A stretch of DNA of 64,000 nt from Kuschelorhynchus macadamiae (GCA_030620095.1 JAUTXW010003370.1:111001-175000); one strand, 5' to 3'. Positions 21,963 through 35,204 are shown, numbered from the stretch's first letter. Notes: generated by a model from the sequence alone, not told the origin. Numbers and translations: made by a program.

Positions 21963-24720
21963 GAAATTACTACTCAAGAAGTCATAATAAAACGTGATTA
22001 ATCATGCAAAAACCCAATGAGCGACGACTGTGGTGCATCTATTCAAAATAACAGTTTTCTATTCCGTCCACACGTGTTTGGGGTTTATCATCGCTAAACA
22101 AAGATAACATCATCATCTTCCATGAGAAGCGATAGCGAACCGAATTACTTGCATATTTGAAAGACCGCACGGCGTAACCGTGGTGACACTCAAACCTTTG
22201 GAAAGTAATTGCTGAAGGCATACGACTTAAAAAATAGGCACGTATTTAACTCGCCTGTTCTTGCAAATTGCAGTATAAAAAAGACGTTCCTGCTTGTTTA
22301 GTATGTTCGTTGTTATGGAATACCCGTTCATCGCAAGAAAATTAGGTCTCATTCTGGTTTATAAATTCTTGGAATTCTTGAAGCTTTAGCAATCGCATCC
22401 CCAAATAGTTCCTACCGATATTATCAACGAAGGAGAGTATAAATTTAATATTATATTTATATGTTGGTTTGTATTGTGCTTAATTAAATTGCTTCTACGA
22501 TATTGTGACACCCATCCCGTGATCTCCTGATAATTATTAACGAAGTTTACTATAGAGGAAAGTAAGGGGAACAAAGCAGGCTTCCCAGATGACCAGATGT
22601 ACACAAAAAAACCCAAAAAAATCGTCCGAAGTCACCCTGGGTTACGATACTTTTTATTAGTAATTTATTAATATGGATTTTGAAGTTTTGTCCATTTGGA
22701 ACAGTTCCCCATTTATTTCAAAAGCGAGCATCGTAATGACGTTCAAGGTTCAAGCTTGTTTATGACTATAAAGCCTGAACTAATAGAAAACGTTACCTTG
22801 TAAGCTATTAAGATTACGGGTCAACACAGCTGGACCGCAAATTCCATTGTTAGAGAATAAGCGAGTTTGATTTTTTTTAATGAATGAGATTATTTTTTAT
22901 CTTCAGAATTTTTGAAGAACTTCTTTGATTATATTTGTGATAAAAAATACATAACACGGTATATATTAATTGTAATATCATTTGTCTGAACTTTATATGT
23001 AACATAATGGCAATAATGTTATAACTGTATAAGTAGGAAATTTAAGTAAGAAATTTCTTAAAATATCTCCACATAATTCTATATTTTAAATATTTTTTGT
23101 CTATCATTGGAAAATAACCCAAAAGTTCCTAAAAGTGAAATTGAATTGTTTGCAAACTGCTAGTAAACAGCTTCTAATTTTAAGCTTTTGCTTTTGAACA
23201 GCTTCACCTTTTTAAAATGCCTGGACAGGAGACTGTTTCAAGCTAAATAATCTTGAGCGTATCCTGCTATCTAAACAGTAGTAGCAGTAACGGTAGACAA
23301 GCACAGGCAAATCAGACAAAGCACAAAACTTTCCACACATACATTTTGCACGCTGAACAAAACAAAACTTTATCCTGAAACAACCTTCCCTTCGTCCGAT
23401 TTGCTAACCACTGAGAGACAATGCGTTACATGCTGCTAATTTGCGTTGTATTCATTTATATGCATGACGGGTTATATGACATCAATGCCTTTGTATTAAT
23501 TACTATGGCGATAAAAACTTCAGTGAACTCTGGCTTTCAGAAATTAACTAATTTGTCGCCCTTTCAGGAGATACTGCGTACGAAAAAGTAAAATAGAGGT
23601 TAAAGTGGTTTAAACAGTCTAAACTCATTTTGAACATTATAGTTATAGAGCTTAAATAAATGGTAAGCTACAGTAGCATACATTATTTAAGGCAATGCAC
23701 CTTACATAATGGAAAGTATGTATAATAATACTATCAGTAACCCTAAACGACTTTTAAAACAATATAAATAATTAAACACAAAGCACCCACCCTAAGGCGA
23801 AGTGTAGATTCAAGGTCACTCTTACACCTAATTTTAAGTTAATTAACTTTTCAAAATCCCAGAACATCAAGCAAAGGAAATTTTAAAGAAATTAGCCCTC
23901 GGTAGAAAATTCTAAGTTTTCACTTTTAAAACAATATGTGAGACATAGTTTTCATTTAGAATCTGATAGAAATGGAATATTGCCTAGTATTTTTTTTTCG
24001 GAAATTATGTTTTTAAGTGACAACTTGCGGTATTTGCTAAATTTTTGAGGCTAAAGGGGTGTTTTATTGGAAGATTTCCTGTATCATTATTATTATATTT
24101 GAGTTACTGAGGTCTTCCTTCTCAACAACCTTATGTAGTCTCATCGGGGAGCTACAGCGTATTTTCGGAAAAGATCCCATTACGGCTGTTGGTGGGTGAA
24201 TACCTCTTTTTATTGGTTGCAAAAGTAAGAAGAAAAGTGGCGATTTAATATAGTTGAATTATTTAGGCTAAAACAAATAATTGTCAATCATTTTAAGCAA
24301 TTTAAAATTTAATACCAATTGGAAACTTAAGATACTTAAATTTATTGTGTGAAAGTTATTTGATCTACGGGTTAGCGCTAATAATTAATGTTAATTCAGC
24401 AACATTTTTAATTATCAGCTTCGTTTTGACCAGAGGTTTCTTTCTATTTATTATCAAAAGCCGCTACTGTGTTGGCGACAGATAACCACAAGTAAAAACA
24501 AAATAAATATAGGTTAGAAAATGGAGACCAGAAAGTGATCTCATTGATAACGAATACAGAATTTTAAATAATAGTTATTTTACTACTTAATTTTGTATGT
24601 ATGTAGCATATCTTCTAAAATAAATAGTATGCTATTTGTGTCAAATTTTATTAAAATTATTTAGATTAGACTCAGCATTCAGACGTGAGGCAAAATTTAA
24701 TGTTATATACGTGGAAAGGA
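21963..24720. other. No recognised gene (presumed intron)
   Basis: AT-rich sequence with short chance frames on both strands. A minus-strand frame at 22039-22221 contains FSDDKPQTRVDG, faintly like a Tc1 transposase around its first catalytic Asp, but too little is left to call. Confidence 0.6.
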
Positions 24721-24754
24721 ATTCCTAGTGTTTTTTAATTTTTTCTTTTTTTTT

Positions 24755-25640
24755 TACTTCCTCGTAAAAGGAAAGTACTGTAATCGTGCAAAAATTACCC
24801 TCCGAGATTTTTTTAGATATTTATGTTTTGGGATCTCTAGATACCGAAAAACATGTTTTCTCAATTCCGTAGGTCTGTCTGTTCGCTGCATAGGTAAAAA
24901 AAAACTACCTAACCCGTCAAAAATTGAGGGTCACATGGGGATAACCTGGTACTATTTTGGTAAAAATCCAACATGGCGGCAACAAAAATTACCCGTAACT
25001 TCACGTTTTAGCATAATGCTAAGTATAGTATAGTATAATATAGGGATGACCTGGTAATATGGCAGAACAAAATTATTACTCAAAAACTAATTATCCAATT
25101 TACCTCAAATATTGCACAACAATCAATCTGACATAGGAATAAACTGGTAATTAAGTAAGACATTAGAATTTTGTAATAAATGTAATTCAATTAAAAGAAG
25201 GTATTACAGCTTTTTTGGACAATTTATTGAAACATTTGAATCAAATGCTTCCTTTTCGGCACTAATTAGTGTCATCTTCAGGTCTAGATTATTATGACTG
25301 GAAAGTTATTATTCCCGGCATACGAGAATATTATTGTAATAATAGGACAAACAAAGATGAGCCGAAAAAAAAACGACTTATTAGATTAATTTCAAATTTT
25401 AGGCAAGCATTAAGTGTGATATAGAGATAAACTGGTAAAATTGTAGTACGAATTTAAGATGGTGAAACAAAATGGCGGCCAAATAAAATGTTTAAAAAAT
25501 CATCTTAAACAAATGACGTCAAATTATGCAGAAAAATTAAATTTGATATTGGGAAAAACTGGTACGATTTTAACATGACGGAACAAAACGTTGGTCATAA
25601 AAAACTTAATGTAGAAAAACTTACTTTGTTGACTTGACCA
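24755..25640 (+). repeat. AAGATGGCGG-type interspersed repeat, several units
   Basis: Starts with ACTTCCTCGTAAAAGGAAAG and a CCGTAGGTCTGTCTGTTCGC segment. It then has successive variants of (A)AACTGGTA...AACATGGCGG or GATGGTGAAACAAAATGGCG. The same modules occur at 32780-33270 (reversed), 41640-42240, 50910-51230 and 51840-52450, and inside the palindrome arms. A 101-codon frame at 24728-25033 runs through it but looks like repeat sequence, not a gene. Confidence 0.65.
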
Positions 25641-25819
25641 ATTCGCACTCCCGACAGCTGCAAAAATTGAGAGATTTCTTCACCAAGAAGGCACAAACAT
25701 CAAGCCTACACCACATAGTGACTTTTAAGTGGCAACTCGTATTCTCCACTTAATCTCGCAATTGACAACATCTTCATAAAGTCACTTTCAGACCCCGGCC
25801 ATCAAGAACAGTGGGCTCA

Positions 25820-26452
25820 AATGGGACTGCACGGCCGACATCACAATGAGTTGAATTAGCCACACATAAATAAGAAAGCATCCAACAGGTGGCTGAAGGA
25901 TGGCCAACTATTCCCAGGGAAAGAAGGATTTGTAATGGCAATACAGGATTAAGTTATTAACACACGAAATTCATCAATCAAGACCGGGCAATTATCACCA
26001 ACAGACCGGTGACGAATAATCGTCCTGATGTGGTAGTGTTAAATAGGGAAACAAAGACAGCTTATTTGGTAGATGTCGCTGTAGGCAACAATAACAACGT
26101 GTTGGATAAATATCAAGAAAAAATGCCAAGTATGCGGAGCTGACCATCGAGATACAGCAGATGTGGCGACTGAATAAGGTTCATATGATACCGATCATCG
26201 TATTATCAACTGGACTAGTTCCAAAAACACTAGAACAGAACCTGAAAATCAAAGGACTGCATACTAATACCTTCATCGACATCCAGAAGGCAGTCCCACT
26301 CAGTACTTGCCACACAGTGAGAAAATTCTTACAGGACAACACAGCACTAATAGAAACCAGCCCACTACTTTTGATGCATGCATCTGGGATGGGCTTGGAA
26401 CCCAATATTTGTTGAGAAATTGATTGTCGATTTCGATAATAATAATAATAAA
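25820..26452 (+). pseudogene. R2-type LINE 3' end with restriction-like endonuclease relic
   Basis: Three pieces of the C-terminal part of a site-specific-type LINE protein can be read. They are ASNRWLKDGQLFPGKEGF (about 25875-25930), the endonuclease core NRPDVVVLNRETKTAYLVDV (about 26010-26075), and after a frameshift YAELTIEIQQMW, IPIIVLSTGLVPKTL and QKAVPLSTCHTVRKFL (26110-26336). RPD...(V)D is the PD-(D/E)xK signature of the R2/NeSL-type restriction-like endonuclease. The zinc-knuckle region expected before it is missing. An (AAT)n run at 26438-26452 may be the 3' tail. The piece is 5'-truncated and has stops. Confidence 0.75.
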
Positions 26453-26599
26453 CGAAATATATTACTTTTCATTTACTCCACATTAATACAGAAAATTAAT
26501 TTAGTTAAATATATACGTACTAGTGAAAGAAAAATAAAAAGCCATGTCAGAGTGAGCAAAAAATTCTAAACACATTGTAATGTCAGGTCTAGTATATTT

Positions 26600-29500
26600 G
26601 ATAAATGCAAGATATGCAAGCGAGGAAGAAGAAGCGAAAAGAAAAGGATTAAGGAAAGAGTAAATACTAACATTATAAATTAAGAAAATAAAAATATTGA
26701 TAGTTATTCAGAGGTACTTACTTACTGACGAGAGATCAAAAATAATTTTATTTGTTGTTGAAAAGCAGAACAGGATCGATCAAATGACGCAATGCTCAAA
26801 GAATTTAAATTAGAAGAAAGGTTATATGAAAAACTTCTTTTTTTTTTAGAATAGGAATAGTCAGCTGATATAGGTTTCTAAGATTTCGACGATGATTCAA
26901 CCTGAAATGATTTGATCATTTTAATTTTTTTTGTTTTTTAATAAAAAAAAATCTCATTACTAATAAATACTAATTTTTTAGTAATTTTTTAGACCACCAT
27001 TTTGCTCTGCCATTTTTTTTATTTTACACATTTACAATTGCACAAATAGTACAAAGGCAAGGCTACAAAATGGCCAAATTATCAGAATCTAAATAATACC
27101 AAGGGTTATTAGCCTTGAAGGACTATAAAATAGCACCAGCGTTTGCATGAAGCTATGCTATAAATCTCATCTCATCAAAGAACTACTTTTTTTAATTATT
27201 TGGATAGTCCACGAAGATCTGAGGTCGAAGTATAAGGACCTATCCATCAGCGCCGGATCTAGAGGGGGGAGGGCGCTCCTCGTTTACGTTTGTCAAAAAT
27301 AATCTAGGATTATCCCAAAGTTTCAGTGAATAATCAATGAAAAAGATAATAAATCAAATAAGATAAAGAAGAGAATAATATACCAATTTGTGAAATTTTA
27401 TGCTCTATTTAATCAGATAACATAGATCACGAAAATCTTGTTACAATTCGCGCATTTCTCTTTTTCGACTGAACATTTTTGAAATTTGTGTTTTTTGTCC
27501 TTCGGAGTGTTCTAAATAAAATAAATGGGAGCTTCTTTCGGTAAAAACGCGATTTCGTTGGGGCTTATAATAAGCCGATATTGGCGTCTGATAGAGGTAC
27601 TCTTTTAGAAACCCCGATGATTCAAAATGAAGGTCGCTAAGGTTAATTTTACGAGGTAGCACATTTTTTTTTGGATTTCTCGTCCAAAAATCTCCGGCAA
27701 GTTCGTTAACGGGCACGAGATGTCACTTAAAAAAATAAAAAAGGGGTAAAAACAGGGTAACTTTGAAGACTTTTTGGGATTTCCAAACCCTGACTATTTT
27801 ATCAAGGTAAAAAGAGGGTTCGATGGAAAATATAAAGGATACCTAACACCAATATAGGATGCCTACCTTAAATGACGTGAAAGCGGTCGAAATGCAGAAA
27901 AATTAAAAAAGAAACTTGTTTCACTCTTTTCAAGTTTCCCATATTTCACTATTTTTTTCGAGAAGAGTAATGAAGGTCGGAAATTGTTTGTGGGATCCCC
28001 CATGGGGGGGGGGGGTGGATTTCAAAATCCACATAGCTAAAATTACTCTCCGGTTTAAACAGGCAATTTAGAAATAAAATTGCAATATTCTGTCCATATA
28101 TTTAGCTAAGGTTTTATTTTGACCCTGTAGTATATGAACAATTGATCCTAGGTAAATCAAGTAAATATACAAAGAAAGGTCTATATTTTCTCTAGAGACT
28201 AGTGTAAAAATAGGCTCAATCAGTGTTAAGGGTGAATTTTGGATTGTGACGTGAACGAATTCTGTTTGCCATTCTCTGGCCCTTCGTAAAGTCGTGTACC
28301 TCCTTGGATAAAACCGATTAAATATATTAATATTAAAGATACAGATTTCATTTTTTTTATCCGAAGTCCAAAAAATTGGAAAAAACTTAGTTTTGAATGC
28401 TTTATTTTTACATTGAATTTAGCACTTATTCAAGTTGCCCTGGCTCTGCCAGCTGTGTAGCTTTGACTAACATGTCATAATAAGCAGTTTGACAGGGTCG
28501 CGATGTTTTTCACCCTTTTAGGTAATAGTAAGCAATGCTCATTTCTTCCAGGATATTTAGTAATGGCTAATACAGTAGATTCGAAATAATTGCTTTCTTC
28601 GATATACGCAGGACTTTGAATTAGTTATATTCTTATTTTTTCCTTTATATATACGTTATTCGGTATTTAAAGTGCAACTGACTATAGCATGTTATATATT
28701 CATATACGGGGTGTTAAAGCAATCCGGTTCAGAATAGTGGCATTTTCCAGCCACCGGGGGATTCAACACCAGCTTTATTTTGATTTTTGACCTTACTGGG
28801 TATATGAAGTCGCCGCTTTTTGTAATTTCTAAGGTTGTTGCGGCTATTATGCGTATACAGTGACTATTAATACTATTACTATATATACTATGACTATTTT
28901 ATATTTTGGTCAAAGATAATGTTATATCCATCGATAGTAGGTACAGAGAGACTTTGTTTAATGCTCTCTAAATTTAGAGCGGCAAAATATTTTCTTTGTT
29001 TAAATTTTAGTCTGTTAAAAAAATAGATTTAAGATTTTCCATTAATTTATAACTCTTATCATATTTTACGTTTCCATATAACAGCTCATATAATGTATTA
29101 ACATTCTAATTAATTAGGGGTAGTTTTGTAATCTCGAAATTATAAAAAAATAAAAGTAGGGTTTTTTTCGATGCTTTCGATGCCTTAGAAAATAAAAATA
29201 TATTTAAAAAAAAAATTATAATGCCTGAACGGATATGTGTCTATGTGTACAAAAAATTCGCGCAAATGATACCTTGGGAACAGTTAAACCAATTAACTTT
29301 AAATTTACATCAAAAATGTTTTGGGTCAAAGTCTGGCGGGATTTTGGGAGTTGTGGACGTAGATCTTCGATATTTTTAAGGGGTATAATAACGTAAAAAG
29401 TTCATATTTTGAGAATGCCTAAAACGGCAACAGTCAATTTTTGACACACAAATTGTAGTAGATATTGAATTTTTTCCTTTACTTATATTTTAAAAAAACA

Positions 29501-30600
29501 CAAATGGCGACATACTTACACAAATTTATTTTATAATTTTGTGTATAGAACATTTTTTCCACTATTCAGGGTAGCTTAGAAGGAACAAATGGCTCCCTGA
29601 AAAATACCGCGAAGGCGTTTATCACTTTTAACCAACCAATTCTTCTATTTTTTTTGTCAATAATATTTTTTTACTATACAGTGGTTACTCTAGAGATATG
29701 AAACAGTCCCCAAAAAAACGGTGAAAAAGGTCAAATTTCTTTTATTTCTTTCCACTTTAAATATTTTCTACATTATACAGGGCTGCCCTTGGGAATACAA
29801 GAATTTCATACAACATACAAATATTTCTTATATCAATAAAACTTAGCTCTTTTTTAAAACAGTAAAACAAGACCACTATTTTCTTCTTTAAAAGTGAAAA
29901 TATTATTTTTTATTTCAGAAACTATAAACATTTTTAAAAAATAATAAAATAGAAATATTATATTATATATTTTTTGCATATCAATATAGAATTTCGTAAT
30001 TAGATGGGGTCTTTAGTGATTTAAAAAATTATAACATCTAAAGGTCGACACAATGGTTTTTGTATAATTTTTTAAAGGCTTAAAATATTGATTTTGGGTT
30101 TTCGATAATAGATTGAACCTTCGATGTTTCGGATAAAGGTATCTGACAGTCTAAAAGGAATCTATTTAGGATTTTGCGTAAAACATAGTATTTAGGATAT
30201 ACATCTTCTTAGATTAAGAATTAACAGCTGCCAAACTGTCAAAAATGGCAACATAATATGAGTCTGAAGCCTTACTGTCTAGTCAAGTTATCAACTCAGA
30301 CTCTAGCGGATATATGTATCTTATTAAGGTTGCCCGTTATGTATATGACGTTTTGCAAAATCAGTTTTTTTTATAAAACAGCTAGGTTTTCTCTAAATGA
30401 TTGGGCGAATTAAAAAATCATTATAAAAATTTACATATTTTTTAATATGACTGAATATTTTAGGTATTTTATAATTCCTCTGATCATCGAGTAGGGAACT
30501 TGTAAAATATTTAGAGTAAAATTATGCAGAGCGCGATTGAATGATACTAAGTCAACTAGACCACTAATTGGTCAACTGGTTGTTATTTTGTGCAATGACA
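26600..30600. other. No recognised gene (presumed intron)
   Basis: Long AT-rich stretch. A minus-strand frame at 27441-27716 (91 codons, with PISAYYKPQRNRVFTER) looks coding-like but matches nothing I know. A run of 13 G lies near 28003-28015. CCGGCGCCGGATC-like bits near 27250 (GCGCCGGATCTAGAGGGGGG) look like old repeat edges. Confidence 0.5.
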
Positions 30601-30619
30601 GAACAGTTTTCGTACCATA

Positions 30620-31169
30620 GGATAATAAAACGCACTTATTGGCTTATTGTATTCTAAATGACAGTATAAAAAGAATATATAATGAGGCAAACTTAGATGA
30701 TATTATTTCCCCTTCTTCCCATCAGTATAACGACTCAATTCCTATTCAGCTAAAAAACGATTTTCAATCATCTGTTTCAAAACCTCAAGACAAACGTAGT
30801 ATACACTATTCTTTTTAATTAATAAATATTTGACATTCGAGTGATTCAAGAAATAAACTTAACTTCACCGCAGGTTGACCATGTGCTAATGGAAGAGGTC
30901 GAAAATAGACCTTATTCATTTATTCAAAATTTATGGCGCCATGTTTTTTCAATACAAGTTATAAAATAAATGGCTCAGAATGGAAATGCAATTTGTGCAA
31001 AAATCAGAAACAACCAATAAATAACTTAAGCTATTTTAAACCTTTAAATATTGGTCAGAATATCGCCATAGAAGTTTCTAAAGTAGACAGAGTGACTTTG
31101 GATCCTAAAAATATAAAGGAAGATATTCTAAATTTCAAAAATGGAGTGTATTTTATTGCATTTTATTGA
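30620..31169 (+). other. Cluster of short open frames, possible decayed element gene
   Basis: In plus-strand order: a frame with YNEANLDDIISPSS (30620-30818); a frame after a TTCACCGCAG acceptor-like site with VDHVLMEEVENRPYSF (30875-30970); and a frame with GSEWKCNLCKNQKQP and a 40-residue tail (30933-31169). The WKCNLCKN motif could be half a zinc-binding site. I do not recognise a family, and the pieces may not belong together. Confidence 0.25.
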
Positions 31170-31680
31170 ATCGCTGGTTTTTACGAGAAGCAGCATGGTC
31201 ACTCAAATTCCTCTCGAAAAAGTATTTCATTAAGAGTGTTGCTAGATTTTTTTATAAGTCTGAAATACAGGGTTTCAAAAAATGTGGATGTAAAGAAAGT
31301 AATGTTTAGTTCCAAACAAATAAATGCTTTTGCTTTACAACACTTAATGCTTTAGAGCACAAATAATTATAAATAAATTATTTTTATTGTTTTAGTTGTT
31401 TCTGTAAAAGTTATTTTTAAAATATTGAAACTAAGAAAAATGGTGGCTTAAGTTTATATTACTGGATAAATGAGAATTTAAGACAATATTTTGTTTATTT
31501 CAGGGTCTAAAGTTATTTTTTTGTAATATTTATAGTATATTGCTATAGATACTTATAGGCATCTAATTATGTAAATACATTGTTTAAAATTATCCCTTTT
31601 TTTTGTATTTTTGTGTCCTCCCTGAAAACAATTTCTGGATCCGGCTCTGTTTTCCATTATACCGTGGTTGCCTTAATGAC

Positions 31681-31799
31681 TCCTCGCCTTGTATTACAGG
31701 ACGCTGCGTCGTAGTTTCCGTCGAAATTCTCCAAAGACCGAACATCTATTGGCACTTTGTTGTTGCGGCTCTTTGTGGGTTTGTTGCGATGCAAGAAGG
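31681..31799 (+). other. Possible cryptic exon
   Basis: A TTGTATTACAG acceptor (ending near 31700) and an AAGAAG|gtaagagt donor (about 31799) enclose about 100 bp that is richer in G and C than its surroundings. Two of the three frames are open across it; one continues an open frame from 31603 to 31905. No family is recognised and there is no partner exon, so this may be chance. Confidence 0.2.
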
Positions 31800-32299
31800 T
31801 AAGAGTAGACGGCACTACATAACATCAGACCAGTTGATAATTTTGTTTCTATTTAACCTGGTTTTTGCCACTACTACACTACTAGTGTTATTTGCATTTT
31901 TTTAATATGTGGGTATATGTATTTAGACGCAAGATGCCACTTATTTAGTATTAAATCAGTACATAATTACGTAAGATTAGTTTAGTTAAAACCACTATTT
32001 AATAATGGCCTTTGGATTGAATGCTTTTCAAGAAATATTCTAGTAATATTGTAGTAAATACTAAAAGTTATTTTTCTTCGTATGAAGAGGTTTTTTTTGC
32101 TAACTAATTCCTTAGAATTTATTATTATCCAAATAAGACGAACATATTTTTTTACGATAACGTCTTCATAAAAATACACGGATACGATGTCAAACAAACG
32201 ACAATATTAAGCCAAGCATACTATAAAAAGTGTCGTTTGCAATAACATTCAGAAAAATCGAAGGATATCGAAATCAGCGGGATTTTCATCACCACTTAC

Positions 32300-32401
32300 C
32301 CGAGTATTATTCCTTTCCGCTTTTAGCTCTGCTATTTCCTCTTCCCGTTCTAAAAGCTGCTCCCTCGACGAGTTCAGTTCTTTTGTTAGGGTGGCAAATT
32401 C
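32300..32401 (-). CDS. Liprin-alpha exon (coiled-coil N-terminal region)
   Basis: On the minus strand a CTTCTTTTCAG acceptor is followed by 102 bp, exactly 34 codons in phase 0, and a CGG|gtaagt donor. The peptide begins EFATLTKELNSSREQLLERE and ends ELKAERNNTR. This is the highly conserved segment of liprin-alpha (PPFIA family) in the long N-terminal coiled coil that scaffolds presynaptic active zones and binds partners such as RIM and ELKS/Bruchpilot. Glu/Lys/Leu-rich heptads are plain. Neighbouring exons should encode the preceding SLQRQ segment (higher coordinates) and the following LLLEHLECLVSRHERS segment (lower coordinates). I did not find either here, so large introns flank this exon. 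It is intact, unlike everything around it. Confidence 0.93.
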
Positions 32402-32779
32402 CTGAAAAGAAGATATAAAGCTAATAAAAGGGAAAATCTAAACGTTTACAGCAGATATAATGATTTGCAAGATATTTATGAATATTTTACATTTTATTTA
32501 AGAATAACACTAGAAAACACTTATTAAATTAAAATTAATAAGTTAATTTAAAACCAGAAGTTCTTGAAGAATTGTTAATTTATTTTAAAGACAAAGAAAG
32601 ACAACAGCATCTTATTATATTATTATACTTAATTAAGTACCGACAAATAAGTATGTATAAAATGTATGATTAAAAATTTTACTTTTTAAATTTGAGGTCA
32701 AACTAATATCCAATTATTAAGTAGGTATATTACAAAAATACTTTTATGTATCGAGTCTCATCATGAGGTTTAAATTTAG

Positions 32780-33270
32780 ATCAGGTCTGACTAGACATAT
32801 GTAAAATAACAAATGGGGAACTTACAGTTTTAATTTCCATGACAATAAGATCCGGTCTAATTTTTAAATCTTTTTAGTGAACTTGGAGGCCAAGGTCTAA
32901 TATGGCACTAATACCTTAAGCAAGCATTATTTACTGTTTTTATTAGGTCAACGCAGACTTCAAAATTTTCAAAATGGAAGTTTGTAGAAAAATCAATTCA
33001 ATTTTTAGTTCTATTAATACTAGTTTTATTAAAGTTTAGCTTCAACCTATGACAAACTTGATTTTGGGCATAATTTAAAATAAACTGAATAAGTAGTTTC
33101 ACTGATTTTTCTAAGACCGCCATTTTGTTACGTTATGTTGAATTCGTACCTGTTGTTAATCCCTATATCACATTTATTTATACTGCAAAATTTTAAATCA
33201 ACTGAATAAGATTTTTTACATTGATTTTTTTAACATTTTATTTGGACGCCATTTTCTCTCGCCATCTTGA
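32780..33270 (-). repeat. AAGATGGCGG-type interspersed repeat, reversed
   Basis: Contains GACCGCCATTTTGTTACGTT and GACGCCATTTTCTCTCGCCA, the reverse complements of the GGCGG modules at 24755-25640 and 51840-52450. Confidence 0.6.
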
Positions 33271-33699
33271 ATTCGTAGCATTATTCGTCGCTGTAAATAC
33301 AAAGAGGCGTCACTCCAATTTAGCTATTTTACAGGAGACGCAATTAAACTTTTGGTGTATAGTGCATTGTGTATGCAATGTATGTTGTTTGCTAAAAAAT
33401 ATTGCAAATGGTTTTCAAATATTCACTAAATTAGGTAGTTTTTTTTTTTGAGAAGTTACACTCTGAGAAAAGAAATTATAGATTTTTGAAAGAGATACGC
33501 CTCTATGTTTTTTCTTATTTTTGTCTATTATTGTAAATGCAAGACTTACGCCTACTTATCAAGTAGACACGGAGGAATGCATTGTTTAAATTTTACACTA
33601 ACAAACTAGTTTTACAAAATTTTATAGTAACCAAAATAAATCGACCTAACCTGAAATATGAACTTTTCACCTTATTTTTTGGAGGGTAAGACGGCGAGC

Positions 33700-34070
33700 C
33701 AAATGTGCAATTAGCCTGAAGAGAAGCACACATATTATGAAAATTGGACCCTTGGGCAAATTGCCTCTTTGTACTGGATTCAATTTAATGCACTCAGATG
33801 GAAGGATGTTGGTGTAGAGATCACCAAAATCATCGATATTTGGAAGATAATATGGCGCCACAACAAGCCCTTGGGGGAGGATAGGTTACAGTATGGGGTG
33901 GAGTTAAAACCGATTTATTTGTAACCTATGAAACAATGAATGCAAATATGTATTTAAAGACTTTGTATTTAAAATTTCGACAAAACTGAAAAATGCATCG
34001 AGGCCGACACGATATTTCTATAATGAATTTCGATTACTACTTTTTGGAGCACGTTCAAGATGGTTTACAT
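33700..34070 (+). pseudogene. Tc1-like transposase fragment
   Basis: Across frames, the plus strand reads SDGRMLV then MAPQQALGGG (near 33797-33880), followed by VTVWGGVKTDLFV and ETMNANMYL (33882-33955). These correspond to the DGR..VWR, GGGSVMVWGGI and GTMNA.Y motifs of Tc1-family transposases downstream of the first catalytic Asp. A degenerate ARPHTA-like stretch may follow at about 33990-34020. Stops and frame changes are frequent, so this is a dead fragment without the DNA-binding half. Confidence 0.6.
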
Positions 34071-34099
34071 TGATAAGCCATTTCCCCACTAAAATTGCA

Positions 34100-35200
34100 G
34101 AAATACCAAAAAAAAGAACGTTTCGGTATATACGGTCAACCTATCATCTGCTTGTTTCCGAAAAATACTATTTGTTTCAGGTAGAAAGTCTTAAGTTAGA
34201 ACGAAAAAATTTGTGAAAACTCCATAATTTTTAATGAAACCCTGTTTTATTTAAGATAATAAAAATATCGAAAATCACGAGAAATTCTTTTTTTTGTTAT
34301 TCTTCGAGAATTATTTTGGTATTAAAAAAAATATTTTAAAAGTTTTAGGGATCCTTTGAAGAAATAACATTTGAAAATAAATCAAGCTTCCTGAATCAAC
34401 CCTAGATATAGTACTTTTAATCCTAGTCTACCGTCAGAGTCAAACCAGTATACTAAATAATAAATTTGAGAAAAATGTTTTTTACCAGAAAATTTACGAA
34501 AACTGTCTCAAGTGGACATCAGTTTATAAAAATTTTCAGAAAGTTCTTATTTACTGGGGACTTTCAAATTGTTTCTATATTGGAATATTAACGCTTACAT
34601 TTTTGGAAGGTAATTATATCCAGAATAAATTATGCAAAAAATTAAAATTTCAATACTTACGTCATTCGAGTTTACCGCTAATTCCCATTCCGACAGGCTT
34701 ACTAATCTTTCTTACTTAATCAAAATTAATTCATACCGTATCACCCTAAAATATATATTATTGAATCAAAAGGGTTTGCCTTAGTTACGAATTCTATTAC
34801 GGCAGCACAGTTAACAAGGGTTATTATATTAGTTTAAATTACGTAATTTTCACATTAACATATCCATTCTTATTAACTAAATAAATGCAGTAGTCCTAAA
34901 ATGTTATTACTACACATTCAGAAAATGTGTTTTTGTAACAGTGGCGGCTTATGGAGGGATCGTAAGAGAGTTCACAAAAAAAAATTCAAATAAAAAATAT
35001 GTGAAAACCAACTTACAATTGACATAAGTTAGCAAGTATGTTAAATTCGGCCAGCACAGGAAAGTATGGTTCATTCGTAACCTTGTTTGTAACAATACAA
35101 GCACACAAAAATAATAATATCTAAGTGGAAAGTCCGTTATTATCAAATAAAAAAAACACTGTATTTAAATGAAAACTCCTATCTACTATTTTTTAAGTTC
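34100..35200. other. No recognised gene (presumed intron)
   Basis: AT-rich sequence with no convincing frame or element boundary on either strand. Confidence 0.5.
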
Positions 35201-35204
35201 GCTA

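Noticed and set aside
26181..26405. Minus-strand 74-codon frame
   Set aside because: It is the antisense shadow of the R2-type LINE end.
22000..32299. Next liprin-alpha exon (LLLEHLECLVSRHERS region)
   Set aside because: I looked for it on the minus strand below the recognised exon and saw no match, so it is presumably outside the window.
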